Shown here piece by piece: positions 26,008-34,325 of a stretch of 53,705 nucleotides of DNA. Source of the DNA: Methanobacteriota archaeon (GTDB lineage Archaea; Halobacteriota; Methanomicrobia; Methanomicrobiales; Methanomicrobiaceae). The translations under genes and the position numbers were made by a program. Each line of letters begins with the position of its first letter. Position 1 is the first letter of the stretch. The notes under the pieces are model-generated. The model was not told where the DNA came from. It saw nothing but the letters and a program-made list of their open reading frames with translations, and did no database searches. The stretch is from the NCBI GenBank assembly GCA_016841485.1, contig JAENZA010000008.1, forward strand, positions 1 through 53,705, written 5' to 3'.

Positions 26008-26889
26008 TCAGGAGTAGAACGGCCGGCGGCGAAGGACTGCTTCTTCAAACAGCTCACGCATCTCCTCATCGCTTTTGCCCCGTACATCCAGATGGTTGTC
26101 ATTTCTCATGAGGCACGGTTTGAGTTTTCCGTCGGAGGTAACTCTCAGGCGGTTGCAGTGGGCGCAGAATTCCGTGTTGTGCTGGGGCCTGACAACCTCG
26201 ATCTCCGCACCGTCGAGACAGTATTTCTTCCGGTGATGCATCCGCCGGGTGATGATCGTCTTCGAGGTCCGGGAGAGTTCCTCTTCCATTGGGCGAAGAT
26301 CCATGTGATACGGGCAGTTCCTGAAATCTTCCATGAGTTCGATAAACTGGAGGATCAGATGTTCGCGGTCTTTTGCATAGTCGATGAAATCATTGATCTC
26401 ATCGTCATTGACGCCGCCGAGGATCACGACGTTGAGTTTGACCGGGGTCAGTCCGCTCTCAATGGCCGCATCGATCCCGGCCATGACCTGGGGGAGGAGG
26501 TCGCGCCCAGCAATCTCCTTGTACCGCTCCCTCCGGAGACTGTCAAGACTGATGTTCACCCGTGAGAGGCCCGCTTCTTTGAGCGCCTCAGCCTGTCCGG
26601 CAAGGAGTGTGCCGTTGGTCGTAAGTGAGGACTCCATCTCCTCCGGGACCAGGGAGACGATCTCGCAGAGATCCCTTCTCATCAGGGGTTCTCCGCCCGT
26701 AAGTTTTACCGATTTCATATCGAAATGGCGGGCGGTCCTGAGGATCTGATGGATCTCTTCAAGGGACATCTCGTTGTCCGGATTGCACTCGCCCTCCGAG
26801 TGGCAATAGAAACACCGGAGGTTGCACCGAGGAGTGAGGCTGATTCTGAGGTTGGTTACTTTGCGGCCGTAGGTATCTTCAAGCAACAT
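26008..26889 (-). CDS. moaA: GTP 3',8-cyclase (molybdopterin synthesis)
   Basis: 293 residues from the ATG at 26889; a longer in-frame start exists at 26952, but the conserved N-terminus (LLEDTYGRKVTNLRIS) begins here. Radical SAM cluster C22, C26, C29 in TPRCNLRCFYCH; second cluster in FCAHCNRLRVTSDGKLKPCL. It converts GTP to the cyclised precursor of cPMP, needed for the pterin cofactor of W/Mo formylmethanofuran dehydrogenase. This fits the tungstate transporter 10 kb away. The gene overlaps the 3' end of rlmE by 11 bases. The Gly-Gly tail seen in bacterial MoaA is absent. Confidence 0.93.
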   Translation of the reverse strand: MLLEDTYGRKVTNLRISLTPRCNLRCFYCHSEGECNPDNEMSLEEIHQILRTARHFDMKSVKLTGGEPLMRRDLCEIVSLVPEEMESSLTTNGTLLAGQAEALKEAGLSRVNISLDSLRRERYKEIAGRDLLPQVMAGIDAAIESGLTPVKLNVVILGGVNDDEINDFIDYAKDREHLILQFIELMEDFRNCPYHMDLRPMEEELSRTSKTIITRRMHHRKKYCLDGAEIEVVRPQHNTEFCAHCNRLRVTSDGKLKPCLMRNDNHLDVRGKSDEEMRELFEEAVLRRRPFYS

Positions 26890-27475
26890 GTGTGGTCCCC
26901 TTAAAATTTTTTGCAATGATGTATGCTTCCGAACTTCCCCTGCGTGCGGCACGGGAGCGATAGACCTTCACCGAGTAAAAATTCTCACGGGCCAGCTCCA
27001 GAAGTTCATTGAACATCTCTCCCTGGAAGGATTTAACGGCAAAATTTCCGCCGGGTTTCAGGACCTTTATGGCAAAAAAGAGTGCCTCTTCAGAGAGTGC
27101 AACCGCCCTTGCCTGGTCGTAGCTCTTCTGTCCTGAGAGTTTGGGTGACGCGTCACAGACGACGACATTTACCTCGTGGAGCATTGCACGCACCTTCTCC
27201 TGGACCACATCCGTGGTAAAATCGCCCGTGATTGTGCGTGTCCCTTCTATCGATGCTATCGGGTTGAGATCGATGCCGACGATTTCCCCTTCGGTGAGCT
27301 CACGAAGTACCTGCATCCAGCTTCCCGGTGCCGCGCCGAGATCAATGACATTGTCATCATTTCTGATGATATTGAACCTGTTCTGTATGTCTCTGAGCTT
27401 GTACGCTGCACGTGAACGATACCCTTCGGATACCGATTTTTTGTAATATTTGTCTGCTCCCCACTGTGAACCCAT
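26879..27475 (-). CDS. rlmE: RlmE/FtsJ-type 23S rRNA 2'-O-ribose methyltransferase
   Basis: 198 residues from the ATG at 27475 (MGSQWGADKYYKKS). A longer reading to 27520 adds an unconserved proline-rich stretch. FtsJ fold: SEGYRSRAAYKL, SAM loop IDLGAAPGSWMQVL, VVCDASPKLSG, and NFAVKSFQG with the catalytic Lys. It methylates a ribose of 23S rRNA in the A-loop region in characterised members. It is followed by the overlapping moaA and diverges from pcn. Confidence 0.92.
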   Translation of the reverse strand: MGSQWGADKYYKKSVSEGYRSRAAYKLRDIQNRFNIIRNDDNVIDLGAAPGSWMQVLRELTEGEIVGIDLNPIASIEGTRTITGDFTTDVVQEKVRAMLHEVNVVVCDASPKLSGQKSYDQARAVALSEEALFFAIKVLKPGGNFAVKSFQGEMFNELLELARENFYSVKVYRSRAARRGSSEAYIIAKNFKGTTHVA

Positions 27476-27571
27476 TAAGATATTCCCCTGCCCGGCAGGT
27501 AGTCCGGGCAAAAACCACATATTATTAAAAAATATGCTTGTATAATTTATAAGAGAGTTTGTAAAGGGGTA
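27476..27571. promoter_or_regulatory. Divergent promoter region rlmE/pcn
   Basis: AT-rich 96-bp spacer with an inverted repeat CATATT-N7-AATATG (27518-27536) and a TATA-like AATTTATAA at 27544-27552 on the pcn side. AAAGGGGT just before the pcn ATG could act as a ribosome binding site. No gene fits inside. Confidence 0.4.
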
Positions 27572-28318
27572 ATGATGTTAAAGGCAACAATTGATACCGA
27601 CACATTCAGGGAGACCATTGAGGTTATTGCGGCAATGGTGACCGAATGCAGACTGAATATCAGTGAACAGGGAATCCGCACCCGGGCGGTGGATACCGCA
27701 AACGTTGCGATGATCTCGCTTGAGCTTGATCAGGAGGCTTTTTCCTCGTTCCTTGCAACGGCTGGTGAACTGGGCATTGACATTACCAAGATGAAAAATA
27801 TCGTCGGAATGATGGGGAAAGGAGATGTCCTTTCGCTGGATCTTCCTGATGACGGCCATAAAATGGAGATGATCTTTTCGGGATACAAGTATTCGCTCAC
27901 CCTTCTTGACGTCAATACTATCCGCAAAGAACCGAACATGCCGTCGATAGAACTTCCGGCGAAGATCAAGATCTCGGGTGCTGCCCTGAATGATGCAATC
28001 AAAGCCGCAGCCGTGGTCTCTGACAAAATCGCACTCGGTGTTGATCCTGCTGCCAATTCCTTTTATATGGAAGCAGAAGGCGATAGCGACCACATCCGGC
28101 TTGAACTCGGCAAGGACGAACTTATTGATCTCATCCCTGCAGAGGCACGCTCACTGTTCTCTCTTGATTACCTCAAGGACATGGGCCGTGTCATGGGTCG
28201 CGCGGATGAAGTAGAAGTCCAGATCGGGGTTGACCATCCGGTAAAATTCAGGTTCGGTATCGCTGATGACAATGGCCGTGTTGAATTCCTCCTTGCGCCC
28301 CGCATCGAGGCGGACTGA
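27572..28318 (+). CDS. pcn: DNA polymerase sliding clamp PCNA
   Basis: 248 residues, or 247 from the second Met. Typical PCNA: MLKATIDTDTFRETIEVI, an interdomain connector region around LLDVNTIRKEPNMPSIELP, and a C-terminal FGIADDNGRVEFLLAPRIE. The trimeric ring tethers polymerase, ligase and FEN-1 to DNA. Its TGA overlaps the priL ATG by one base, so clamp and primase subunit are translationally coupled. Confidence 0.97.
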   Translation: MMLKATIDTDTFRETIEVIAAMVTECRLNISEQGIRTRAVDTANVAMISLELDQEAFSSFLATAGELGIDITKMKNIVGMMGKGDVLSLDLPDDGHKMEMIFSGYKYSLTLLDVNTIRKEPNMPSIELPAKIKISGAALNDAIKAAAVVSDKIALGVDPAANSFYMEAEGDSDHIRLELGKDELIDLIPAEARSLFSLDYLKDMGRVMGRADEVEVQIGVDHPVKFRFGIADDNGRVEFLLAPRIEAD

Positions 28319-29349
28319 TGCAAGTATCAGAAAACAGATTAGATAAAAAGGACCTTGCTAAATACCCTTTTTTAAAGGAAACAAAGGCATTTGTCTCACG
28401 GATGGACGTCCCTCTCGACTCGCTCATACGTGCACAGTCAGGAGTGGGTGTCAGGATAAAGGAGAGTGCCGCTCAGAGGGTAAGGGATTCCCTTGGGTTT
28501 ACTGATTTTGGACTCCAGCCGGACATTGAATCGGTTGATGATGAAATACTGAGCTACGCCGTTGCGCGGATGATCGTTTCATGTCTGAATGACCGGATGA
28601 TTATGGATCGCCTTGCACGCTACGAGGCAGAACGGGCATACCATTTCCTCCAGACCGAGGCGCCGGCAAAAAAAGCATATGTCGCCCATTCGTTCGGCCT
28701 TGATGTTGATGCCGTGGAGATGGGTGTGGTGTTCTATGTCGGGCTTGTCGCAACGATGAAGGACCCGAAATGGCGTCTGGTAAACCGGGACGTCCGGCAC
28801 GGGATGGTGCAGATCTCTGCAGAAGAATATGATGAGCTACTGCGGGAGCGCATTCGTGTCGTCATTCGTTCCCAGCTCCCCCTTGAGATCCCCGGCCCCA
28901 TTGCCATACGCCTTCGTCCCTATGCAGATGCTGTTTCTGTCGCCTACCAGGAAAAGATCCTGGAACAGTACGGGGAGGTCGACGAAGGATCCTATCCGCC
29001 ATGCATGGAGGCGATTATCCGTGCGGTTGCAGAGGGAACAAATATTCCGCATACCGCCCGTTTTTCCCTGACCGCATTTCTTCACACCATCGGCCTGCAG
29101 GAACCGCAGATCGTTGAAGTATTTGCACGGGCCCCTGATTTCGACATCAGCCGGACGATGTACCAGGTCGAACATATCTCAGGAAGGGGGGGTACTGAGT
29201 ACACCCCGCCCGGGTGCCAGACCATGAAGACCTACGGGCTGTGCGTGAACCGGGATGCAGTCTGCAAGGAAATTGCGCATCCGCTCAGTTATTATAAGCG
29301 GAAAAAGAAAGGCAGGAAAAAGGAAATCAGCGAATCTGCTGGCCAATAA
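28318..29349 (+). CDS. priL: DNA primase large subunit
   Basis: 343 residues. The N-terminal part is helical. The C-terminal Fe-S domain has its cysteines in YPPCMEAIIRAV, TPPGCQTMKTYGLC and RDAVCKEIAHPLSYY, the expected pattern for the 4Fe-4S cluster of archaeal and eukaryotic PriL. It assists PriS in making RNA primers. The basic tail (KRKKKGRKKE) is usual. Coupled to pcn by a one-base overlap. Confidence 0.95.
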   Translation: MQVSENRLDKKDLAKYPFLKETKAFVSRMDVPLDSLIRAQSGVGVRIKESAAQRVRDSLGFTDFGLQPDIESVDDEILSYAVARMIVSCLNDRMIMDRLARYEAERAYHFLQTEAPAKKAYVAHSFGLDVDAVEMGVVFYVGLVATMKDPKWRLVNRDVRHGMVQISAEEYDELLRERIRVVIRSQLPLEIPGPIAIRLRPYADAVSVAYQEKILEQYGEVDEGSYPPCMEAIIRAVAEGTNIPHTARFSLTAFLHTIGLQEPQIVEVFARAPDFDISRTMYQVEHISGRGGTEYTPPGCQTMKTYGLCVNRDAVCKEIAHPLSYYKRKKKGRKKEISESAGQ

Positions 29350-29503
29350 AGTATCCGCCTGCACCCATGCAGAGGATAAATATCACTATTGCTGCGAGAT
29401 ATCCATACGCCGGCGGCACGACGGCGGGGAGTGTCAGGACCGCGACAATGAAAATGATGACACTCACTATGGCTGTTGCAATATCGTATGCTGCCACGTT
29501 CAT
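29327..29503 (-). CDS. 58-aa membrane protein with two transmembrane segments
   Basis: A 59-codon ORF hidden below the usual size limit. It reads as two hydrophobic helices (IVSVIIFIVAVLTLPAVV and YLAAIVIFILCMGAGGYFIG) joined by a short Pro/Tyr turn, with a GQQIR tail. It converges on priL and overlaps its last 23 bases. The spacer at 29504-29600 separates it from the divergent thiN gene. No family is recognised. Even hydrophobic composition and a clean ATG support a real gene, though no strong ribosome binding site is visible. Confidence 0.55.
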   Translation of the reverse strand: MNVAAYDIATAIVSVIIFIVAVLTLPAVVPPAYGYLAAIVIFILCMGAGGYFIGQQIR

Positions 29504-29600
29504 GTAGCATACTTATGCAGTCCGGTGGCTAAATTACTATCCATTCCTCATCTCCGCCCAGGGAGTTTTTAAGACCAGAAGGTGCATAGGTGGAGGTATC

Positions 29601-30149
29601 ATGAGTGCGGAAGAGAGGGCGGCCGTTCTCCATGACCTGGAGAATGCCGTCAGGACACTATGTTCGTCGATGGGTGGTTCACTGGTTCCCGAGGTGGGCA
29701 TGAATATTGTCTTCGCCCTTCCCAACGCCACGGACCCCGGCGATGTGGCAGGGGTGGAAGGGAGGATTGTCCGGCTGAAAGGAAGGCCGCTTCCGGTCGG
29801 CACCATCGCCTTTGGGGCAAGCAGTCATGTCGCACGCATCGTTCTTACCGCCCTGCGGCACGATCCCGCCATCCGCTGTGCAGCAAATATCCGGTTCTCG
29901 GAGGAGGCGATCGCGGTCTGCGAGGATATGAAGTTTGACATCTGTTCATTTGACCGTATGAGCGAACCCCCCGGCATCCGTACGATGGACTGGGGTGTGG
30001 AGCAGTGCTGCACGGATGAGGTTCCCGACGTCATCTATGATCGCGGGGCGGTGGGAAAAGAGCCGATGATCCGGCTTCTGGGAGAAGACCCGGGAGTGGT
30101 TGTTCATAATATTCTTATGCTCTCACAGCGCATTACCTATACCAACTAA
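29601..30149 (+). CDS. thiN: Stand-alone ThiN-type thiamine-phosphate synthase domain
   Basis: 182 residues. It matches the ThiN domain: FGASSHVARIVLTALRHDP, AANIRFSEEAIAVCED, DICSFDRMSEPPGIRTMDWG, PDVIYDRGAVGKEPMIRLLG. ThiN couples HMP-PP and thiazole phosphate to thiamine phosphate and is usually fused to ThiD or to a DNA-binding domain; neither fusion is present here. GGAGGT lies 3-9 bases upstream of the ATG. It may be catalytic or a thiamine-phosphate sensor. S17e begins 14 bases downstream. Confidence 0.82.
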   Translation: MSAEERAAVLHDLENAVRTLCSSMGGSLVPEVGMNIVFALPNATDPGDVAGVEGRIVRLKGRPLPVGTIAFGASSHVARIVLTALRHDPAIRCAANIRFSEEAIAVCEDMKFDICSFDRMSEPPGIRTMDWGVEQCCTDEVPDVIYDRGAVGKEPMIRLLGEDPGVVVHNILMLSQRITYTN

Positions 30150-30163
30150 TAAGGGAAGACAAC

Positions 30164-30355
30164 ATGGGAATCAAACCAACGTATATCAAAGCACTCAGCC
30201 AGGAGCTTCTGGCAAAGCACGGTAAGCGGTTTACGAACGACTTCGATGAGAACAAGAGGATTGTCTCAGAGGTTGCAATCATCGACAGCAAGCGCGTCAG
30301 GAACCGTGTCGCCGGCAGTGTCACGAGAAAGGTAAATAGGAGAAAGGATATATAA
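30164..30355 (+). CDS. rps17e: 30S ribosomal protein S17e
   Basis: 63 residues, the usual archaeal size. IKPTYIKALSQELL, FTNDFDENKRIVSEV and RNRVAGSVTRKV are diagnostic. A small basic protein of the archaeal/eukaryotic small subunit. It sits between thiN and dapA, 7 bases before dapA, a gene order seen in several methanogens. Confidence 0.96.
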   Translation: MGIKPTYIKALSQELLAKHGKRFTNDFDENKRIVSEVAIIDSKRVRNRVAGSVTRKVNRRKDI

Positions 30356-30362
30356 TAGCCTC

Positions 30363-31238
30363 ATGTTTGAGGGTGTTTTTCCGGCACTAATTACTCCTTT
30401 TAATGAAACGCCTGATCGGGGGTTGAACCTCGAAGGCCTTCGTACTAATATTGAGTTTCTTATTGCAAACGGGGTTCATGGCGTTGTTCCCTGTGGTTCA
30501 ACCGGTGAGTCGGCAACTCTGACGTTTGAGGAGCACGAAATTGTCATCGGTGCAACGATTGATGCGGTGGGTGGCCGGGTACCGGTGATTGCCGGTACGG
30601 GGTCCAATAACACCGCCGAAGCAGTGCGCTTCACCCGCTCGGCATACGACCAGGGTGCGGACGGTGTGCTCGTCCTCTCTCCCTATTACAATAAACCCAA
30701 CCGTTCGGGACTCATCAAGCACTACACGAAGCTCGCCGACATCGGCGTGCCGGTCATCGTGTATAATGTGCCGTCACGGACAGGGCAGAACCTGACCCCG
30801 GACATCATCTGTGAACTGGCAGATCATCCCAATATCGTCGGGGTGAAGGAAGCAAGCGGGGACATCACCCAGATATCCCGGATCATTGAAGGGACGCGTG
30901 ATCAGGACTTTGCCGTTCTCTCCGGCGATGATGCAATGACTCTGCCGGTTCTTGCCCTTGGAGGTTCCGGCGTCATTGCGGTGACCGCAAACATTCAGCC
31001 GGCAAAGATGGTGGCGATGGTCGAGGCGTTCTGGCGGGGAGACCTGGACGCCGCACGGGCCATACACTATGGTCTTGGCCCCCTGTTCAGGGCACTCTTC
31101 ATCGATACCAATCCGATCCCCATCAAAAAGGCGGTCGGTCTCTGCGGTATGGCTGCGGGGCCGGTGCGTCTGCCGCTGGACGACCTTGATGAGGAGAAGA
31201 CGGCGCTTCTGAAGGAGGTGCTGGACCGCTATGACTAG
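30363..31238 (+). CDS. dapA: 4-hydroxy-tetrahydrodipicolinate synthase
   Basis: 291 residues, full length. Schiff-base Lys162 in GVKEASGD, Tyr134 in VYNVPSRTG, and the pyruvate loop PCGSTGESAT (43-52). It condenses pyruvate with aspartate semialdehyde, the first step of the lysine branch. Overlaps dapB by 8 bases; with asd downstream it forms a lysine/diaminopimelate block. Confidence 0.97.
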   Translation: MFEGVFPALITPFNETPDRGLNLEGLRTNIEFLIANGVHGVVPCGSTGESATLTFEEHEIVIGATIDAVGGRVPVIAGTGSNNTAEAVRFTRSAYDQGADGVLVLSPYYNKPNRSGLIKHYTKLADIGVPVIVYNVPSRTGQNLTPDIICELADHPNIVGVKEASGDITQISRIIEGTRDQDFAVLSGDDAMTLPVLALGGSGVIAVTANIQPAKMVAMVEAFWRGDLDAARAIHYGLGPLFRALFIDTNPIPIKKAVGLCGMAAGPVRLPLDDLDEEKTALLKEVLDRYD

Positions 31239-31989
31239 GGTGGTTATCTGCGGGGCCCTCGGCCGCATGGGAACGACCATTGCCGGTCTTCTGCAGGATG
31301 CAGAAGGGCTGGAATTTGTCGGTGGTGTCGACATAAAGGGTGGCGAGCTCTTTGGAAAGCCGGTTGTCCCTGCTGGGGAGATTGACGCATTTCTTGAACG
31401 AATACAGCCGGATGTGATGGTTGATTTCACCATTGCCGCTGCAGCAGTGGGAAATATACGTGCAGGCGCCCGTCACGGGGTCGCCCTTGTCATCGGGACG
31501 ACCGGGTTTTCCGGGGAACAGATGCAGGAGATTAACGGATATATCGAAGGGGCCGTTCCGGCAGTAATATCCAGTAATTACAGCGTTGGAATGAACATCT
31601 TCTGGAAACTTGTCCGTGAAGCCGCACAGCGACTTGCCGACTACGATATCGAGGTCATAGAGGCTCACCACCGGTACAAAAAAGATGCCCCGTCAGGGAC
31701 CGCCAGGACAATCCTGGGAATTATTGAGGATGAAGTCGGGCCGCGGGAAAAACTCTATGGCAGGGAAGGCATGACGGAGCGAACGAATGAGATTGGTGTT
31801 CATGTCGTCCGTGGCGGGGATATCGTCGGCGATCACACCGTTCTCTTCGCGGCCAACAATGAGACGATTGAACTTTCCCACCGCGCCTACGACCGTGCTG
31901 TATTTGCCCACGGCGTCGTTCGTGCCGCACGTTACATTACGGGCAAAGCGCCGGGGATATATTCAATGGATGATGTTCTCTCCCTGTGA
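31231..31989 (+). CDS. dapB: 4-hydroxy-tetrahydrodipicolinate reductase
   Basis: 252 residues. N-terminal nucleotide loop CGALGRMG, catalytic region EAHHRYKKDAPSGTA (His-His plus Lys) and C-terminal GDHTVLFAANNETIELSHRA. It reduces the DapA product with NAD(P)H. The start overlaps the end of dapA by 8 bases. Confidence 0.97.
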   Translation: MTRVVICGALGRMGTTIAGLLQDAEGLEFVGGVDIKGGELFGKPVVPAGEIDAFLERIQPDVMVDFTIAAAAVGNIRAGARHGVALVIGTTGFSGEQMQEINGYIEGAVPAVISSNYSVGMNIFWKLVREAAQRLADYDIEVIEAHHRYKKDAPSGTARTILGIIEDEVGPREKLYGREGMTERTNEIGVHVVRGGDIVGDHTVLFAANNETIELSHRAYDRAVFAHGVVRAARYITGKAPGIYSMDDVLSL

Positions 31990-32052
31990 TCCGGTTGAAC
32001 CAATCGAAACCTATTTTTTTCCATTGCCCTAATCAAATTAGAGAGGTTACAA

Positions 32053-32226
32053 ATGGTAGCTGTTGTAGACAAAGACAAATGTACCGGGTGCGAAACGTGT
32101 GTCGACATATGCCCCGCCGCAGCAATTGAGATGGATGATGGCATAGCAGTCGTCGATGCCGATCTTTGTGTCGACTGTGAATCCTGTGTTGACGAATGCC
32201 CGTCTGAAGCAATCCGGATGGAATAA
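32053..32226 (+). CDS. Two-cluster [4Fe-4S] ferredoxin, 57 aa
   Basis: A 57-residue ferredoxin missed by size filters. Two complete cluster motifs: CTGCETCVDICP and CVDCESCVDECP, each followed by a conserved acidic strand. GAGAGGTT sits 6 bases before the ATG, and an inverted repeat CTAAT-N3-ATTAG (32029-32041) lies upstream. It carries electrons at low potential in the cytosol. It is placed between dapB and asd but has no known role in lysine synthesis, so the placement may be incidental or may supply a reductive step. Confidence 0.93.
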   Translation: MVAVVDKDKCTGCETCVDICPAAAIEMDDGIAVVDADLCVDCESCVDECPSEAIRME

Positions 32227-32269
32227 ACCAAATCTTTTATAATCCCTTTCGAGGTAATAGAAAGCATCT

Positions 32270-33286
32270 ATGATCAATGTAGGTGTGCTCGGAGCTACGG
32301 GTGCAGTTGGGCAACGCTTTGTACAGCTTCTTGCCGGTCATCCGTGGTTCAATCTTACCACGCTGACCGCCTCGGAGCGGAGTGCGGGAAAGAAGTATAA
32401 AGACGTCGTCAACTGGCGTCTGGATGTGCCTTTTCCCGAGGAGACGGGAGAACTCGTCGTCCGCCCGACAACGGTGGAGAGCGTAAAAGGCCTGGATATT
32501 GTGTTTTCGGCCCTCCCTGCAAACATTGCAGGAGAGATCGAGATTGCAATAGCCGACGCCGGGGTAGGGGTCTGTTCAAATGCCTCATCGCACCGCATGG
32601 ACCCGGATGTTCCTCTGGTTATTCCTGAAGTGAATCATGATCACCTCGGGCTGATCGATGTCCAGAGAGACGCGGGGAGAGACGGGTTCATCGTTGCAAA
32701 TCCAAACTGCTCCACGATTGTCCTGTGCATGTCACTGGAACCGATGCGAAGTCTGGGATTCAGTGATGTCAAAGTGGCGACCATGCAGGCGATATCCGGA
32801 GCGGGCTTTGAAGGCATTGCGGCAATGTCGATTTACGAAAATGTCGTTCCGTTCATCGGATCTGAAGAAGAAAAGATGGAGCGTGAGCCACTGAAGATCA
32901 TGGGTTCGTTTGATGGTGCCGAGGTAATTCCGGCATCCTTCACAGTCAGTGCAAGCTGTCATCGTGTTCCGGTCATTGACGGCCACACCATGGCAATCTG
33001 GATGGAGAGCGCAGCATCGGTTGAGGAGGCCGTCAGGGCCTTTTCTACCTACAAGGCGCCCTTTTCCGGACTGCCGCATCAGCCTGCACATTCAGTCCTC
33101 TATCTGGACTCTGAGAACCGCCCACAGCCACGGCTTGACAGAAACCGTGGTGACGGTATGACCGTTTCGGTCGGCAGGGTCCGTGAGGGTCTTCGCTACA
33201 TCACGATGGGACATAACACCATTCGCGGTGCAGCCGGAGCGTCTGTGTTGAATGCCGAATTAATTGCATCGAAGAAGTATCTATGA
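32270..33286 (+). CDS. asd: Aspartate-semialdehyde dehydrogenase (archaeal type)
   Basis: 338 residues. NADP-binding GATGAVGQRFVQLL (8-21), catalytic Cys147 in NPNCSTI, and the active-site His in SASCHRVPVIDGHT. It makes aspartate semialdehyde, the substrate of DapA, and also feeds threonine and methionine. A TATA box TTTTATAA at about 32235 implies a start very close to the ATG. Alba follows 12 bases later. Confidence 0.96.
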   Translation: MINVGVLGATGAVGQRFVQLLAGHPWFNLTTLTASERSAGKKYKDVVNWRLDVPFPEETGELVVRPTTVESVKGLDIVFSALPANIAGEIEIAIADAGVGVCSNASSHRMDPDVPLVIPEVNHDHLGLIDVQRDAGRDGFIVANPNCSTIVLCMSLEPMRSLGFSDVKVATMQAISGAGFEGIAAMSIYENVVPFIGSEEEKMEREPLKIMGSFDGAEVIPASFTVSASCHRVPVIDGHTMAIWMESAASVEEAVRAFSTYKAPFSGLPHQPAHSVLYLDSENRPQPRLDRNRGDGMTVSVGRVREGLRYITMGHNTIRGAAGASVLNAELIASKKYL

Positions 33287-33298
33287 AGAGGTGAACCA

Positions 33299-33577
33299 AT
33301 GATTAAAGACAACACAGTTTTCGTCGGCAACAAGCCAGTAATGAACTATGTTCTTGCAGTTGTCACCCAGTTCAACAATGGCGCGGAAGAGGTTTCGATC
33401 AAAGCGAGGGGAAAAGCGATTTCCCGTGCAGTAGATACCGCTGAGATTGCTCTCAACAGGTTCCTGGACGACGTTGCAAAAAAGGAGATCATTACATCAA
33501 CGGAGATCATTGATACCGAAAGTGGTCAGACCAATGTCTCCAGTATTGAAATTCTCCTTATGCACAACAACCTGTAA
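33299..33577 (+). CDS. albA: Alba chromatin protein
   Basis: 92 residues, standard Alba length. [19 protein letters not shown] with the DNA-binding Lys that is acetylated in other archaea, [21 protein letters not shown] and a C-terminal ISSIEILL-type strand. Abundant dimeric nucleoid and RNA-binding protein. It follows asd by 12 bases and is closed by a hairpin plus T run at 33611-33647. Confidence 0.96.
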   Translation: MIKDNTVFVGNKPVMNYVLAVVTQFNNGAEEVSIKARGKAISRAVDTAEIALNRFLDDVAKKEIITSTEIIDTESGQTNVSSIEILLMHNNL

Positions 33578-33610
33578 CACACGGTATTGCCGGGGATTTG
33601 TTTGGGGGCA

Positions 33611-33647
33611 AATCCTATGGCATGACCATAAAGGATTTATTTTTTTT
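33611..33647 (+). terminator. Hairpin with T run after alba
   Basis: AATCC-TATGG ... CCATA-AAGGATT stem with a 5-base loop, followed by TATTTTTTTT. Ends 15 bases before the next ATG, so the AT-rich tract may also serve as promoter for the exported protein gene. Confidence 0.55.
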
Positions 33648-33662
33648 CATTGAATTACTACT

Positions 33663-34112
33663 ATGAAATACGGGGCTGTTTTTGCTGTAGTACTCATACT
33701 CAGTGCATTGGCACTGCCCGCAGTGGCGGCTCCACCAAACCAGTACAGTTACATTACGGTCAGTGCTGTCACCATCAATCTCGAGGACGAGCAGGCCTTC
33801 GTTACCCTGGAGTATGAGATTGACAGCGGCATTGTCTTTCTGGTGCATCTGCTCGGGACGTCGGATCTCAAGAAAAAACTCCTTCTTATATCCGGCTTTG
33901 AGGGCGCAAAATACCAGAAACTGGACATGAGTCACGCGGTTCTCATTGTGCCGTCAGCCGCGCAGAATTACGGGGAAGGAACCTACTGGTTCCCTGAACA
34001 TACCTTTGGCATCGAAGTGCCGGAAATATCCATCATCTCTTCCCAGATGGACCGGACCTATAATCATACGTCTGTACTCCCTGGAATGGGCTATTTTGGG
34101 TCGATTGAGTGA
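33663..34112 (+). CDS. Exported protein of unknown function, 149 aa
   Basis: An N-terminal signal peptide (YGAVFAVVLILSALALPAVAAP, cleaved after AVAA by appearance) precedes a compact beta-rich domain (YITVSAVTINLEDEQAFVTLEY). No C-terminal anchor, so probably secreted or peripherally bound outside. Family not recognised. 34113-34325 downstream is a convergent spacer with no credible gene. Confidence 0.6.
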   Translation: MKYGAVFAVVLILSALALPAVAAPPNQYSYITVSAVTINLEDEQAFVTLEYEIDSGIVFLVHLLGTSDLKKKLLLISGFEGAKYQKLDMSHAVLIVPSAAQNYGEGTYWFPEHTFGIEVPEISIISSQMDRTYNHTSVLPGMGYFGSIE

Positions 34113-34325
34113 CCTTTTTTTGCTAAAAAGGGTGATTCTTCGTTGTGGTAGCCGGCCTTCTCCGGATCTCGTCGACAAAGATGTGCCGCGCCTGGTAATG
34201 CGGCATATATGCAGGAAAGGGACCGGACTCGTCGGCAACCGGGGGGTAAGAGGATGGATGCCGGTCATGTGGCAGGGATGAATTGTGTGTAGCCTTGTGG
34301 AGGCACAAAAAGATGGGTGGGGGGG

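Noticed and set aside
30346-30354. TATA-like GATATATAA before dapA
   Set aside because: It is the end of the S17e coding sequence and lies only about 10 bases before the dapA ATG, too near to direct that start.
34123-34308. 61-codon minus-strand ORF after the DUF373 gene
   Set aside because: Starts at TTG without a ribosome site and has His/Pro-rich, unstructured composition; probably chance.
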